In this document: in pieces, positions 33,949 through 43,278 of the stretch | Numbering within the stretch: the first letter of the stretch is position 1 | Layout of the letters: each line of letters begins with the position of its first letter | Source of the DNA: Pontibacterium sp049603715 | GTDB lineage: Bacteria; Pseudomonadota; Gammaproteobacteria; Pseudomonadales; Balneatricaceae | DNA length: 64,000 nucleotides | Reading direction: 5' to 3' | Assembly (NCBI GenBank): GCA_049603715.1 | Contig: JBMYSW010000015.1 | Span: forward strand, 1-64,000 | The notes under the pieces: model-generated | The model's database searches: none | What the model saw: the letters and a program-made list of their open reading frames with translations, nothing else | Told to the model about the DNA's origin: nothing | Program-made: the position numbers and the translations under genes

Positions 33949-34844
33949 TGACACTTAAACAGCTCCGTGCTTTTTTAGCCGTTGCCCAAACGTCGAATTT
34001 TGCAGAAGCAAGCGAAAAAGTTTTTGTATCGCAGCCGGCGCTTAGTCTTGCGATCAAATCACTCGAAGATGACTTGGGAGGAAAGCTTTTTTTTCGAACC
34101 ACTCGGTCAGTGTCTTTAACGCCAGAGGGAGAGGTACTGTACGAGCGTGGTCGTCGCCTAATGTCTGAATGGGAGCGAATGGAAGAGGAAATGCGCCAGC
34201 ATTTCGTATTGGAGCGAGGCACTGTTTCTATTGCCGCGATGCCAGCCTTTGCGGCCAACTGTTTGCCTGATGTGATATCTCGCTTTAGAAAAAACTATCC
34301 AGGCATTAATGTTCAGGTTGATGATGTGGTGGCAGAAGAAACCGTCGCGATGGTTCGAAACGGTAAAGTCGAGTTAGGTGTGACGTTTAGACCAGAAGGT
34401 CTTAACGATGCAGATCACTTCGAGCGTTTGAGCGTTGATAACTTCGTCGCTATTTTACCGCCAAAGCATCCATTAGCCGAAAAGTCAGTGGTGACATGGG
34501 CTGATTTGCTCACCGAGGACTTTATCGCGTTACAGCAGCCCTCTATGGTGAGAGAGCTAGTGGCTAAACGCTTAGCAGAAGTAGGGTTAACCTTAGATGT
34601 GACATTCGATAGCCATCAATTTGCAACCGTAGGGAAGATGGTAAGCGCTGGCCTAGGTGTGAGTGTCGTTCCTTCTTTATGTGCTGGTCATATGACGCAG
34701 CTAGGTGCGCAGGTAGTTGAAGTCGCTGAGCCGGCCATTTCAAGTGAGCTGGGTGTGTTAACTCGAAAGGGGGCTCAATTATCAGTAGCAGCGCAGGCAC
34801 TTTATGATTGCTTGGTTGAAGGGTATCTAGGTTCACAAAGCTGA
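33948..34844 (+). CDS. LysR-family transcriptional regulator
   Basis: 298 residues. The N-terminal helix-turn-helix (1-60: LKQLRAFLAVAQTSNFAEAS, VSQPALSLAIKSLEDDLGG) is followed by the periplasmic-binding-protein-like effector domain (about 90-295). It diverges from the CoA-transferase operon, which it probably controls. The start is ATG 33948; no strong ribosome binding site is visible because the upstream bases belong to a palindrome. Confidence 0.92.
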   Translation: MTLKQLRAFLAVAQTSNFAEASEKVFVSQPALSLAIKSLEDDLGGKLFFRTTRSVSLTPEGEVLYERGRRLMSEWERMEEEMRQHFVLERGTVSIAAMPAFAANCLPDVISRFRKNYPGINVQVDDVVAEETVAMVRNGKVELGVTFRPEGLNDADHFERLSVDNFVAILPPKHPLAEKSVVTWADLLTEDFIALQQPSMVRELVAKRLAEVGLTLDVTFDSHQFATVGKMVSAGLGVSVVPSLCAGHMTQLGAQVVEVAEPAISSELGVLTRKGAQLSVAAQALYDCLVEGYLGSQS

Positions 34845-34873
34845 CCAGATGCCCGCGCTATTCGCTTTAAACG

Positions 34874-36853
34874 TCAACCAAACTGCCTAATCAATTGGTT
34901 GAGCTGTTCGCTGGTGTGGAGCAGCTCTTTGGCGTGGCTGTTGTTATTGCGTGCCATATCAAGGGAGTTGTCGGCAATTTTGGCGTTGGCCTCCATGGTT
35001 TGAGTGAGCTGCTCGGCAAGAGCAGTTTGGTCTTGTGTGGCGGCGGCAATTTGTGTGCTCATGGTGTCAACGCTCACAATCGCTTCGGCGATTTCTTCTA
35101 CCGATCGCTCAGCATCATGGGAGAGGGTGACGGTTTCGTTGATTTTGTCTAAATAGCCTTGGGTGCTTGTTACAACGGCACTCATGGTGGCGTTAAGCTG
35201 GTTAGTGAGCTCGTTGATATTACTTGCGGCGTCAGCGGTGTTGTTGGCTAGGTCCCTTACCTCGGTGGCGACCACGGCAAAACCACGGCCAAATTCACCT
35301 GCGCGGGCTGCTTCAATAGAGGCGTTTAGGGCGAGTAGGTTGGTTTGCTCCGAAAACTCTTTAATAACACCCAAGGCTTGCTTAATTTGGCTGGCATCGC
35401 TTTGCAGTGAGTTAAGTGTGGATTGGGTGTATTCCACGCTGTTCGATAAGTCGCCAACGTTTTGGGTGGTTTGCTTAATCAACGAGGCGCCATGGTTCAC
35501 CAAGCCTTTTACAACGGATGCTTGTTCGCTGGTGGTTGCGGCGTTTTCTGATACGGCTTTAAAGGACGCATTGAGGTGGCTAAGTTGTTGGTGGGAGCTG
35601 CGGGTGCTTTGCTGCTGGCTTTCGGCCACGGCAGACAGGTCTTGTGAGGTGCTGGTCACTTGGCTGCCTACACTTTGCAGTGACCGCGCTTGACCACTGA
35701 CTTGGCTAATAAGGTTAGTAAAGTAGCTTTTCAGTGCCAACATGGCGTCGCTTAAAACACCTGCCTCGTTAATGTGCTGGCTGTGGGGGAGTGAAATCGC
35801 GGTGTTGATTTTACCTTCGGATAGCTGTTTGAGCAGGTGGCTGGCGTGCTCAATAATATGAGCCAAACGGTGCGTAAGCAGTACAATAATGGCGCCGATT
35901 AAAACTAAGCCTGTGATGCTGATGGCGAGCAGAATGTAGACGTCGTTTAAAATTTCGCGATAGCTCGCATCTAGCTGGTGTTTGAGCTGTAACAGGGTGG
36001 CGTTGAGCTCGGTGAGTGTTGACTGGGTTTGGCTGCGCACATCTTTTTTGGCCGCGATAAAGGCTTGCGCGTTTTCGAGCTCTTTAGGGTAGCGATTCGC
36101 CAGTGATACCAAGTTGTTAATGGTGTCGACGCTAATGTCCTCTTTTTCTTCGCTGTCCTCACCCCAGCCTAACATGTCGCCCAAGTCTAGCTCGTCGCTT
36201 GTGTCGTCTTCGCGGTAGATTTCTAGCGGTGGCAGTTTTAGCAGTGCTTGGGTGGAGCTTTGCAATAGGCTGATAAAGTCATCGGCGGTCTCAGTTGACT
36301 CAATGGCCGACTGGTTAAAAATGCGCTGGCGGGTATAAGCCAGTGCTCGCCAGTCATCAATAACCGAGGCAATCAGCGAAAGGTACTGGGCGCGCACATC
36401 TGCGCTAATCGCATTTGAATCGGTCACTTGGCCAATAAGGGTGGTGGCTTCGGCCAAAAGTTCTCTTTCATTGTTGATCAGTAAGCTTTGTGGGTCTTGT
36501 AACTTTCCTGCAGCGCGCAGGCTGGGCAGGGTTTTGCTTTGTAGCTGCTCGATAATGGCAAGTGCTTGTGCTTTGGTTTCTTCGCTTAAGTGGCTTTGTT
36601 GTGGGGTGGTTTCTGCCAGTGCGGTAAGTTCATTGTCGGCGGCGTTTAAACGCAGGGCATTACCGCTGTTTAGGTACTCTCGCAATGGTTGGGCGATTTT
36701 GGTTTGAATATTTGCGGCATAGTCATAATAAGCCTCTGTTGCTTGATAGGCCCGATGAAGCCGTTCGAGTGACCAAACGACCGAGAATGACAGTGCAGCC
36801 AATACAACCACAAGGGCCGCACAAGAAAGATGAGCTATAGAAGAAATACGCAT
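34874..36853 (-). CDS. Methyl-accepting chemotaxis protein
   Basis: 659 residues. N-terminal membrane helix (about 8-28), a long mostly helical periplasmic region, second membrane helix (about 305-327), a HAMP-like stretch, and the cytoplasmic signalling domain with the conserved hairpin tip EQTNLLALNASIEAARAGE followed by GRGFAVVATEVRDLA. The periplasmic part contains a run of acidic residues (about 222-247, REDDTSDELDLGD and GEDSEEKEDIS) that is unusual for a sensor domain. Ligand unknown. It converges with the LysR gene, 29 bp apart. Confidence 0.94.
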   Translation of the reverse strand: MRISSIAHLSCAALVVVLAALSFSVVWSLERLHRAYQATEAYYDYAANIQTKIAQPLREYLNSGNALRLNAADNELTALAETTPQQSHLSEETKAQALAIIEQLQSKTLPSLRAAGKLQDPQSLLINNERELLAEATTLIGQVTDSNAISADVRAQYLSLIASVIDDWRALAYTRQRIFNQSAIESTETADDFISLLQSSTQALLKLPPLEIYREDDTSDELDLGDMLGWGEDSEEKEDISVDTINNLVSLANRYPKELENAQAFIAAKKDVRSQTQSTLTELNATLLQLKHQLDASYREILNDVYILLAISITGLVLIGAIIVLLTHRLAHIIEHASHLLKQLSEGKINTAISLPHSQHINEAGVLSDAMLALKSYFTNLISQVSGQARSLQSVGSQVTSTSQDLSAVAESQQQSTRSSHQQLSHLNASFKAVSENAATTSEQASVVKGLVNHGASLIKQTTQNVGDLSNSVEYTQSTLNSLQSDASQIKQALGVIKEFSEQTNLLALNASIEAARAGEFGRGFAVVATEVRDLANNTADAASNINELTNQLNATMSAVVTSTQGYLDKINETVTLSHDAERSVEEIAEAIVSVDTMSTQIAAATQDQTALAEQLTQTMEANAKIADNSLDMARNNNSHAKELLHTSEQLNQLIRQFG

Positions 36854-37013
36854 AGGTTTGTCGCCTTATTAAGTCTTTTGTGCTGCTTCTTTGATCTATT
36901 TCGTTGAAAAGCGAAGCTAAATTTGGTCAGCGCATAGGGTGGCGGCCTTGGGGTGTGTTCCTTTAATGAACTTTTTGCGACAATAACGCCTTCTCATACT
37001 GATAGGTTATTTT

Positions 37014-39389
37014 ATGGTTCGCACCGCCCCCGACTTATTCTCTTATCCCGCTTATTGGGCCGAGTGCTATGGAACAGCGCCGTTTTTACCAACCACTCGA
37101 GAAGAGATGGATGCGCTGGGTTGGGATGCTTGTGATGTTATCTTGGTCACGGGCGACGCCTATGTGGACCACCCAAGCTTTGGCATGGCCGTTATGGGCC
37201 GTCTGCTTGAAGCACAAGGCTTTCGCGTCGGCATTATTTCCCAGCCCGACTGGCGTTCGGCTGAGCCATTTAAAGCCTTAGGTGAGCCAACCTTGTATTT
37301 TGGCGTGACCGCTGGAAACATGGACTCGCTGATTAACCGTTACACCGCTGATTTGCGCATTCGTCACGACGATGCCTACACAGCGGGCGGCGAAGGTGGC
37401 AAGCGCCCCAACCGTGCGGTGATTGTTTATAGTCAGCGTTGTAAAGAGGCATACCGCCACGTGCCTGTGGTGATTGGTGGTATTGAAGCCAGCTTGCGCC
37501 GTATTGCTCAGTACGATTACTGGAGTGATAAAGTGCGCCGTTCGGTGTTGATCGACTCTACTGCTGATATTTTGCTCTATGGTAATGCCGAGCGCGCCAT
37601 TGTTGAGTTAACGCACCGCATGGCGCAGGGCGAAACCTTAGACACCTTGCTGGATGTGCGCGGCACCACGGTAATGCGTGATACCATGCCAGAAGGCTTT
37701 GTGGAAGTCGACTCTACCCGTATCGACTGGCCCGGAGCCCTCGATAAGCTACCCAACCCGTATCAGTACAAACCCGAGCTGGATGACAAAGCTGAGGTTG
37801 ATGTTGAGGCGCAAGTACAAGAAGTGCAGCCGATTCGCATTATTCCTGCGCCGTTAAAAGGTAAAGAGCGTTTACCTGAGTCGACCTATATTCGATTACC
37901 CTCGTTTGAGAAGGTTTCTAACGACCCAGTGCTGTACGCCCATGCATCACGTATTTTGCACCAAGAATCGAACCCCCATAACGCGCGCCCCTTAATTCAA
38001 AAACACGGCAACAAAGAATTATGGGTTAATCCGCCAGCGATTCCACTCGAAACACCTGAGATGGATGCGGTGTTTGGTTTGCCGTACCAGCGTGTGCCGC
38101 ACCCAAGCTATGGCAATGCCAAAATTCCAGCTTACGATATGATTCGCTTTTCGGTGAATATCATGCGTGGCTGTTTTGGTGGTTGTACCTTCTGTTCAAT
38201 TACCGAGCACGAAGGGCGAGTGATTCAAAGCCGCTCTAAAGAGTCGGTTTTAGCTGAAATCGAAGATATTCGCGATAAAGTGCCGGGCTTTACCGGCGCT
38301 ATCTCGGACTTGGGTGGGCCAACGGCCAATATGTATCACCTTAACTGTAAAGACCCTGAAATTCAGGCGTCTTGCCGAAAGCTATCGTGTGTATACCCAA
38401 CGATCTGTCCTAACCTGAATACCGATCACAGCCCTACGACGGAGCTGTATCGTGAAGCGCGCAAAATTGACGGCGTGCATACCATCTCTATCTCTTCGGG
38501 CTTGCGCTACGACTTGGCGGTAGAAGACCCTGAGTATGTAAAAGAGCTAGTGACTCACCACGTGGGCGGCTACTTAAAGATCGCCCCTGAGCACAGCGAA
38601 GAGGGTACGCTTTCTAAAATGATGAAGCCAGGCATGGATACCTACTATGCCTTTAAGCAGCAGTTTGACCGCTTTTCAAAAGAGGCGGGTAAAAAACAGT
38701 ACCTCATTCCTTACTTTATTGGCGCTCACCCGGGCTGTGAAGACGAGGATATGCTGAGCTTGGCGCAATGGCTTAAAGGCAATGATTTTCAGGTGGATCA
38801 GGTGCAAACTTTTTACCCGTCGCCTATGTCATTGGCTACAGCCATGTATCACTCAGACCGCAACCCGCTGAAGCAGGTGACTTATAAGTCTGACAAGATT
38901 TACACGCCAAAAACCGACGAAGAGCGCAAGATTCATAAAGCACTTATGCGCTACCACGATGAGTCGAACTGGCCTTTGCTACGCAAAGCACTGACCAAAA
39001 TGGGCCGCTCAGACTTAATTGGCTTTGGGCCAAATGCCCTGGTGCCGCCTGAAGAAGGGGCTACCCCTAACAAGGCACAAAAAGTTGGAAAGGCGCAGGC
39101 AAAAGGTTCGTCTAAGGGTACAAGCTCTGCACGTTCAAATACCAATCGTCCGAAGCAAAAAGCCTTGGGCTCTCAATGGTCTGGTCGTATCGACGACACT
39201 GAGCGCCCAACTAAGCGCAAAGCAGGGCAGGGTAAACCAAAGCCAAATGGCCGACGTACCGAAGGTACTGACAACAAGCGACCGGTGAAAGCGACGAGTA
39301 AAAAGCCAAGTGCCAAGCCAGTTAGTGCTAAAAAGCGCAGCAGTGGTAAAAAGTCGAACAAAGTCTCTATTAAAAAGCAGGTGCGCTAG
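37014..39389 (+). CDS. YgiQ-family radical SAM protein
   Basis: 791 residues. The radical SAM cluster motif is Cys387-x3-Cys391-x2-Cys394 in RGCFGGCTFCS. The N-terminal segment DLFSYPAYWAECYGTAPFLP and the middle VVIGGIEASLRRIAQYDYW are family hallmarks. The function of YgiQ proteins is not established. The last 100 residues are low complexity and highly basic (repeated K/S/A/P, ending KKSNKVSIKKQVR), possibly RNA-binding or disordered. Divergent from the chemoreceptor gene. Confidence 0.93.
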   Translation: MVRTAPDLFSYPAYWAECYGTAPFLPTTREEMDALGWDACDVILVTGDAYVDHPSFGMAVMGRLLEAQGFRVGIISQPDWRSAEPFKALGEPTLYFGVTAGNMDSLINRYTADLRIRHDDAYTAGGEGGKRPNRAVIVYSQRCKEAYRHVPVVIGGIEASLRRIAQYDYWSDKVRRSVLIDSTADILLYGNAERAIVELTHRMAQGETLDTLLDVRGTTVMRDTMPEGFVEVDSTRIDWPGALDKLPNPYQYKPELDDKAEVDVEAQVQEVQPIRIIPAPLKGKERLPESTYIRLPSFEKVSNDPVLYAHASRILHQESNPHNARPLIQKHGNKELWVNPPAIPLETPEMDAVFGLPYQRVPHPSYGNAKIPAYDMIRFSVNIMRGCFGGCTFCSITEHEGRVIQSRSKESVLAEIEDIRDKVPGFTGAISDLGGPTANMYHLNCKDPEIQASCRKLSCVYPTICPNLNTDHSPTTELYREARKIDGVHTISISSGLRYDLAVEDPEYVKELVTHHVGGYLKIAPEHSEEGTLSKMMKPGMDTYYAFKQQFDRFSKEAGKKQYLIPYFIGAHPGCEDEDMLSLAQWLKGNDFQVDQVQTFYPSPMSLATAMYHSDRNPLKQVTYKSDKIYTPKTDEERKIHKALMRYHDESNWPLLRKALTKMGRSDLIGFGPNALVPPEEGATPNKAQKVGKAQAKGSSKGTSSARSNTNRPKQKALGSQWSGRIDDTERPTKRKAGQGKPKPNGRRTEGTDNKRPVKATSKKPSAKPVSAKKRSSGKKSNKVSIKKQVR

Positions 39390-39499
39390 CCTGCTTCCTT
39401 CGGTGGTGGGTTTAACGCGCCTTTTGGCCCATGGGCCTTTAAACACGGGTTTGTTAGACTGCGCCACCAGTTCTTAAGTAACATATAACGGAAGTCAAA

Positions 39500-39871
39500 A
39501 TGAAAGTAGTACGATGGGTGTTAGGGCAATTAATTTTGCTGCTTAACTTTATTTTTACACCGCGCAGTAAAAAGCGAGCCCCTGAACAGCAAGCGCAGGC
39601 CGAGGCTCAGATGCAAGGTTTGGCTCTTTACCAATACAAGGCTTGCCCATTTTGTGTCAAAGTTCGCCGTGCACTTAAGCGTCAAGGCGTAAGCGTACCC
39701 TTGATGGACGCCAAAGCTGATGCAGCAGCGCGCGAAGCCTTGATGCAAGGCGGTGGCAAACTCAAGGTGCCATGCCTTCATATTCAAGATGAAGCCGGTG
39801 AGCGTTGGTTGTATGAATCTAACGATATCATTGCTTTTATTGACCAACGCCTCGCAGCGGTTGACGCATAA
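39500..39871 (+). CDS. Membrane-anchored glutaredoxin/GST-N-like protein
   Basis: 123 residues. An N-terminal hydrophobic helix (about 5-20), a charged linker, then a thioredoxin-fold domain with the redox motif Cys49-Pro-Phe-Cys52 (YKACPFCVKVRRALKR) and the cis-proline segment LKVPCLHI. The usual glutaredoxin fold ends near YESNDIIAFID. It probably reduces disulfides near the inner membrane with glutathione; the side of the membrane is not certain, though a basic RSKKR after the helix favours the cytoplasm. Confidence 0.87.
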   Translation: MKVVRWVLGQLILLLNFIFTPRSKKRAPEQQAQAEAQMQGLALYQYKACPFCVKVRRALKRQGVSVPLMDAKADAAAREALMQGGGKLKVPCLHIQDEAGERWLYESNDIIAFIDQRLAAVDA

Positions 39872-39918
39872 CTAGCTGCGCTAGGTCTAACTCAGGTCAG
39901 TTAGATGGCTGAATCGAA

Positions 39919-39946
39919 TAAACCACGCTGTAGCGTGGTTTTTTTT
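39919..39946 (+). terminator. Rho-independent terminator after the glutaredoxin-like gene
   Basis: AACCACGC (39921-39928), loop tgta, GCGTGGTT (39933-39940), then T6. Confidence 0.93.
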
Positions 39947-40012
39947 CGTCCGGCCTTTGGTATGCTCGACCTAGGTCTAATAAAATCAACAAAGCCTAAA
40001 TTAGGGGGGATT

Positions 40013-40510
40013 ATGTATTACTTTGCATACGGCTCTAATATGTCTTTAGCACGTATCCAAAAGCGCGTACCCAGTGCGGCTTTTTGGGCGACGGCTAAAT
40101 TAGAAGGATATCGTTTGTGTTTTCATATGCGCGGTATCGACGGCTCTGCCAAGTGTGATGCGTTTTACTCGGGCCACAAAGACGACGCCGTGTTAGGCGT
40201 GGTGTTTGATATGTCGGAAGCGGAGCTGCCGATATTGGACCAAGCCGAGTCGTTAGGCACGGGCTACGAAAGCAAATGGGTTAAGGTCACGCTCGATTCG
40301 GGTGAAGATGTGATGGCATTAGTTTATGTTGCACTTCATATTGACCGCTCGCTCAAACCCTTTGATTGGTATAAGCAGCATGTAGTGAAAGGTGCAAGGG
40401 AAGCTGAGTTGCCAAAAGAGTATGTGGCCCAGCTTGAAGCGGTGAAGGCGATACCCGACCCAGATCAGGCGCGTAGTGAATTAGAACACGCTATTCACAG
40501 TACAGTATGA
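40013..40510 (+). CDS. Gamma-glutamylcyclotransferase-like protein
   Basis: 165 residues from ATG 40013, preceded by AGGGGGGA. A longer open frame from 39905 includes the terminator hairpin and is not used. The N-terminus MYYFAYGSNMS holds the YGSN motif of the AIG2/GGCT fold, and Glu79 in LDQAESLGTGY is the likely catalytic acid. Members cyclise gamma-glutamyl amines or peptides to 5-oxoproline; the substrate here is unknown. Confidence 0.88.
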   Translation: MYYFAYGSNMSLARIQKRVPSAAFWATAKLEGYRLCFHMRGIDGSAKCDAFYSGHKDDAVLGVVFDMSEAELPILDQAESLGTGYESKWVKVTLDSGEDVMALVYVALHIDRSLKPFDWYKQHVVKGAREAELPKEYVAQLEAVKAIPDPDQARSELEHAIHSTV

Positions 40511-40618
40511 CTGTAGGTTAGCTTTAACTTTTGGTTTAACTCTAGATGCTATCGCGAGGTGGGAGAGGAGTTGTACTCACCGCTAGAGCGCCGAGCGTGA
40601 TATCAGTTAACCAGAAGC

Positions 40619-40646
40619 AAAAATGGCACCCTAGGGTGCCATTTTT
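40619..40646. terminator. Bidirectional rho-independent terminator
   Basis: Stem ATGGCACCC/GGGTGCCAT (40623-40631, 40634-40642) with flanking A- and T-runs, between convergent genes. Confidence 0.9.
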
Positions 40647-40689
40647 ATTGCCTTGGTTTTAGTAAGCCTTCCAAGGAGTGAAGAGTGAG

Positions 40690-41088
40690 TTATGGGGTCG
40701 CAAAGGGCGAGTCCATAGAGGCGTTGTCTGGGTCTAAAAATGAAGCGTCAATGCCGTCGATTAGGTCGCTTTCGGGCGCTAGCTCTAGCGGCACAATGTT
40801 TTTACGACTCATGTGTTTTTGATGTAGGCGACCAAGTTGGCGGTCGATCTTGGTTTCAAGTGAATCGAGCGCAGCATATAAGTTGCTGCCTGATGCTTTT
40901 GCAAAGATATCTTTGCCGGCCACATGTACGCTGGCCTCTGCACAGTCTTCTCCCTTTATTTTGTTAAGTATGATACTCGCGCTTGTGATGTTCTCGTAGC
41001 GAGATGCACTGGCATCCAACCAGTCTTCGATACGTGCACGGGTTTTATCGGATACTTTTGAACTGCGGTGAGTAATATTAACAATCAT
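40690..41088 (-). CDS. Ribosome hibernation promoting factor / RaiA-family protein
   Basis: 132 residues. The N-terminal 95 residues match the HPF/YfiA fold: MIVNITHRSSKVSDKTRARIEDWL, then KGEDCAEASVHVAGKDIFAKA and SNLYAALDSLETKIDRQL. An acidic tail of about 35 residues follows, without the C-terminal dimerisation domain of long HPF. It blocks the decoding centre of idle ribosomes in stationary phase or stress. It is a single gene, not in the usual rpoN neighbourhood. Confidence 0.88.
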   Translation of the reverse strand: MIVNITHRSSKVSDKTRARIEDWLDASASRYENITSASIILNKIKGEDCAEASVHVAGKDIFAKASGSNLYAALDSLETKIDRQLGRLHQKHMSRKNIVPLELAPESDLIDGIDASFLDPDNASMDSPFATP

Positions 41089-41575
41089 GTTACATCCTTA
41101 CGTCGTTCTTATTGGGACACCTTTAGTTCTACGCCTGTTTGGATCATAAGCAAAGTGAAATATATTTCTGTTTTTTTGCAGATTTATGAAAAAAATATGT
41201 TTGAGAAAGGCCTGTTTTCTGCTTGTGCTATGGCTTTTATTCGTAGCTTTAAACGCATCATGGCTGCATTTGTTGCTGTGCGAACAAGGTGAAAAAGCGG
41301 GGTTTAAACGCAAAAATAACCTTTGTAAAAAAGCCGGAAACGCCTTGTTTTAGCAAGAAGCGGGATGAGTGCTGAATTTTTGTAACTATTTGTTTTTTAA
41401 AGGCTTGTTTTGGTGGTGGGCCAGTGTTTATGCCAAAAAACTACTACTAAGGAACTAAGGCTTGTAGCCCAAGGAATCATATCTGGCTAAACGGTGTCGT
41501 CCTAAGATGATCGACAGTTCCAACACGGAACACCTTCCACGATTAGTCAAGATATTATAAAAAGAGGCTACTATA
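41089..41575. other. 487-bp divergent region between hpf-like and aldehyde dehydrogenase genes
   Basis: No gene recognised; short open frames here lack coding character. An inverted repeat GTTCC-aacac-GGAAC at 41517-41531, 45 bp before the dehydrogenase start, may be a regulator site. AAAGAGG just upstream of ATG 41576 is the ribosome binding site. Confidence 0.45.
41517..41531. promoter_or_regulatory. Short inverted repeat upstream of the aldehyde dehydrogenase gene
   Basis: GTTCC (41517-41521), spacer aacac, GGAAC (41527-41531). Symmetric and placed 45 bp before the start codon; function unknown. Confidence 0.3.
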
Positions 41576-43096
41576 ATGATTTACGCACAGCCAGGTACAG
41601 AAGGTTCAGTTGTATCATTCAAACCACGTTACGGAAACTTTATTGGCGGTGAGTGGGTTGCACCTGTCAAAGGTCAATACTTCGGTAACGTTTCTCCAGT
41701 AAACGGCGAAGTTTTCTGTGAGATTCCACGTTCTTCTGCTGAAGATATCGAGCTAGCACTTGACGCAGCTCACGCTGCTCGCGCCTCTTGGGGCAGCACT
41801 TCAGTTACTGAACGTTCAAATATCCTTCTTAAAATTGCTGATCGCATCGAAGCTAACCTAGAAGCGATTGCAGTAGCAGAAACTTGGGACAACGGTAAAG
41901 CCGTTCGTGAAACCCTAGCGGCAGATATTCCACTAGCAGTAGACCACTTCCGTTACTACGCAGGCTGCATCCGTGCACAAGAAGGTAGCATCGGCGAAAT
42001 CGACGAAACGACAGTTGCTTACCACTACCACGAGCCTATGGGCGTTGTTGGTCAGATCATCCCTTGGAACTTCCCAATCTTGATGGCTGCTTGGAAACTT
42101 GCTCCAGCATTGGCTGCAGGTAACTGCATCGTGTTGAAGCCAGCAGAGCAAACACCAGCTTCTATCCTTGTATTGATCGAAGCAATTGCTGACCTACTAC
42201 CAGCGGGCGTTCTAAACGTAGTAAACGGCTACGGTGCAGAAGCAGGTCAAGCCCTAGCAACTAGCACGCGTATCGCTAAGATCGCATTCACTGGCTCTAC
42301 TCCAGTAGGCGCGCACATCATGAAGTGTGCTGCAGACAACATCATCCCATCAACTGTTGAGCTTGGTGGTAAGTCACCAAACATCTACTTCTCTGACGTA
42401 ATGGATCAAGAAGATGATTTCGTAAGCAAAGCAGTTGAAGGTACGGTTCTAGCCTTCTTCAACCAAGGTGAAGTATGTACTTGTCCTTCACGTTTGCTTG
42501 TTCAAGAAGACATCTACGATGCCTTCATGGAAAAAGTGCTAGAGCGCATCAAGCAAATCAAGCGTGGCAACCCACTAGACACTGACACTATGGTTGGTGC
42601 TCAGGCTTCTCAAGAGCAGTACGACAAGATCCTAGGTTACATGGATATCGGTCGTGAAGAAGGCGCTGAGATCCTAACCGGTGGTGGCGTTGAGCAAATG
42701 CCAGAAGGTTTCGGTACTGGTTACTACATCCAGCCAACGATCATGAAAGGCGACAACAAAATGCGCGTCTTCCAAGAAGAGATCTTTGGCCCAGTAGTAG
42801 CAGTAACTACCTTTAAAGACGAAGCAGAAGCACTAGCGATTGCTAACGACACTGAATTCGGCTTGGGCGCGGGTGTTTGGACTCGTGACATGAACCGTGC
42901 CTACCGCATGGGTCGTGGTATCGAAGCTGGCCGTGTATGGACTAACTGCTACCACGCTTACCCAGCACACGCTGCGTTCGGTGGTTACAAGAAGTCTGGT
43001 GTAGGTCGTGAAACGCACAAAATGATGCTTGATCACTACCAGCAAACTAAAAACCTATTGGTGAGCTACAGCACTAGCCCACTAGGTTTCTTCTAA
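41576..43096 (+). CDS. NAD-dependent aldehyde dehydrogenase (ExaC/AldB-like)
   Basis: 506 residues. Catalytic residues: Asn163 in PWNFP, Glu262 in VELGGKSP, Cys301 in FFNQGEVCTCP. The N-terminal RYGNFIGGEWVAP and the overall length match the acetaldehyde/aldehyde dehydrogenase group that includes ExaC and AldB, which oxidises short-chain aldehydes to acids. Codon use is strongly biased (frequent CTA, GGT, CGT), indicating very high expression. It is a single gene with its own terminator. The exact aldehyde is not predictable. Confidence 0.93.
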   Translation: MIYAQPGTEGSVVSFKPRYGNFIGGEWVAPVKGQYFGNVSPVNGEVFCEIPRSSAEDIELALDAAHAARASWGSTSVTERSNILLKIADRIEANLEAIAVAETWDNGKAVRETLAADIPLAVDHFRYYAGCIRAQEGSIGEIDETTVAYHYHEPMGVVGQIIPWNFPILMAAWKLAPALAAGNCIVLKPAEQTPASILVLIEAIADLLPAGVLNVVNGYGAEAGQALATSTRIAKIAFTGSTPVGAHIMKCAADNIIPSTVELGGKSPNIYFSDVMDQEDDFVSKAVEGTVLAFFNQGEVCTCPSRLLVQEDIYDAFMEKVLERIKQIKRGNPLDTDTMVGAQASQEQYDKILGYMDIGREEGAEILTGGGVEQMPEGFGTGYYIQPTIMKGDNKMRVFQEEIFGPVVAVTTFKDEAEALAIANDTEFGLGAGVWTRDMNRAYRMGRGIEAGRVWTNCYHAYPAHAAFGGYKKSGVGRETHKMMLDHYQQTKNLLVSYSTSPLGFF

Positions 43097-43143
43097 GCTA
43101 AGACTTAGAACTCTTTTTTAGGTAACTCTGTTGCCTTATCCAA

Positions 43144-43165
43144 AGCGACCTTCGGGTCGCTTTTT
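43144..43165 (+). terminator. Rho-independent terminator after the aldehyde dehydrogenase gene
   Basis: AGCGACC (43144-43150), TTCG tetraloop, GGTCGCT (43155-43161), T-run. Confidence 0.93.
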
Positions 43166-43278
43166 GCGTTTTTGGCCATAGGGTTAGTGAAACGAGCAAG
43201 CCTACATAAAAAGCAGCATTGCTACTTGGCGAGTGCTTGTTTAGGTTTAAGTAAACAAAATTTACGAGAGACAAATCC

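Noticed and set aside
39905..40012. Longer N-terminus for the gamma-glutamylcyclotransferase-like protein
   Set aside because: The extension would encode across a rho-independent terminator hairpin and lacks the family start; ATG 40013 with AGGGGGGA fits.
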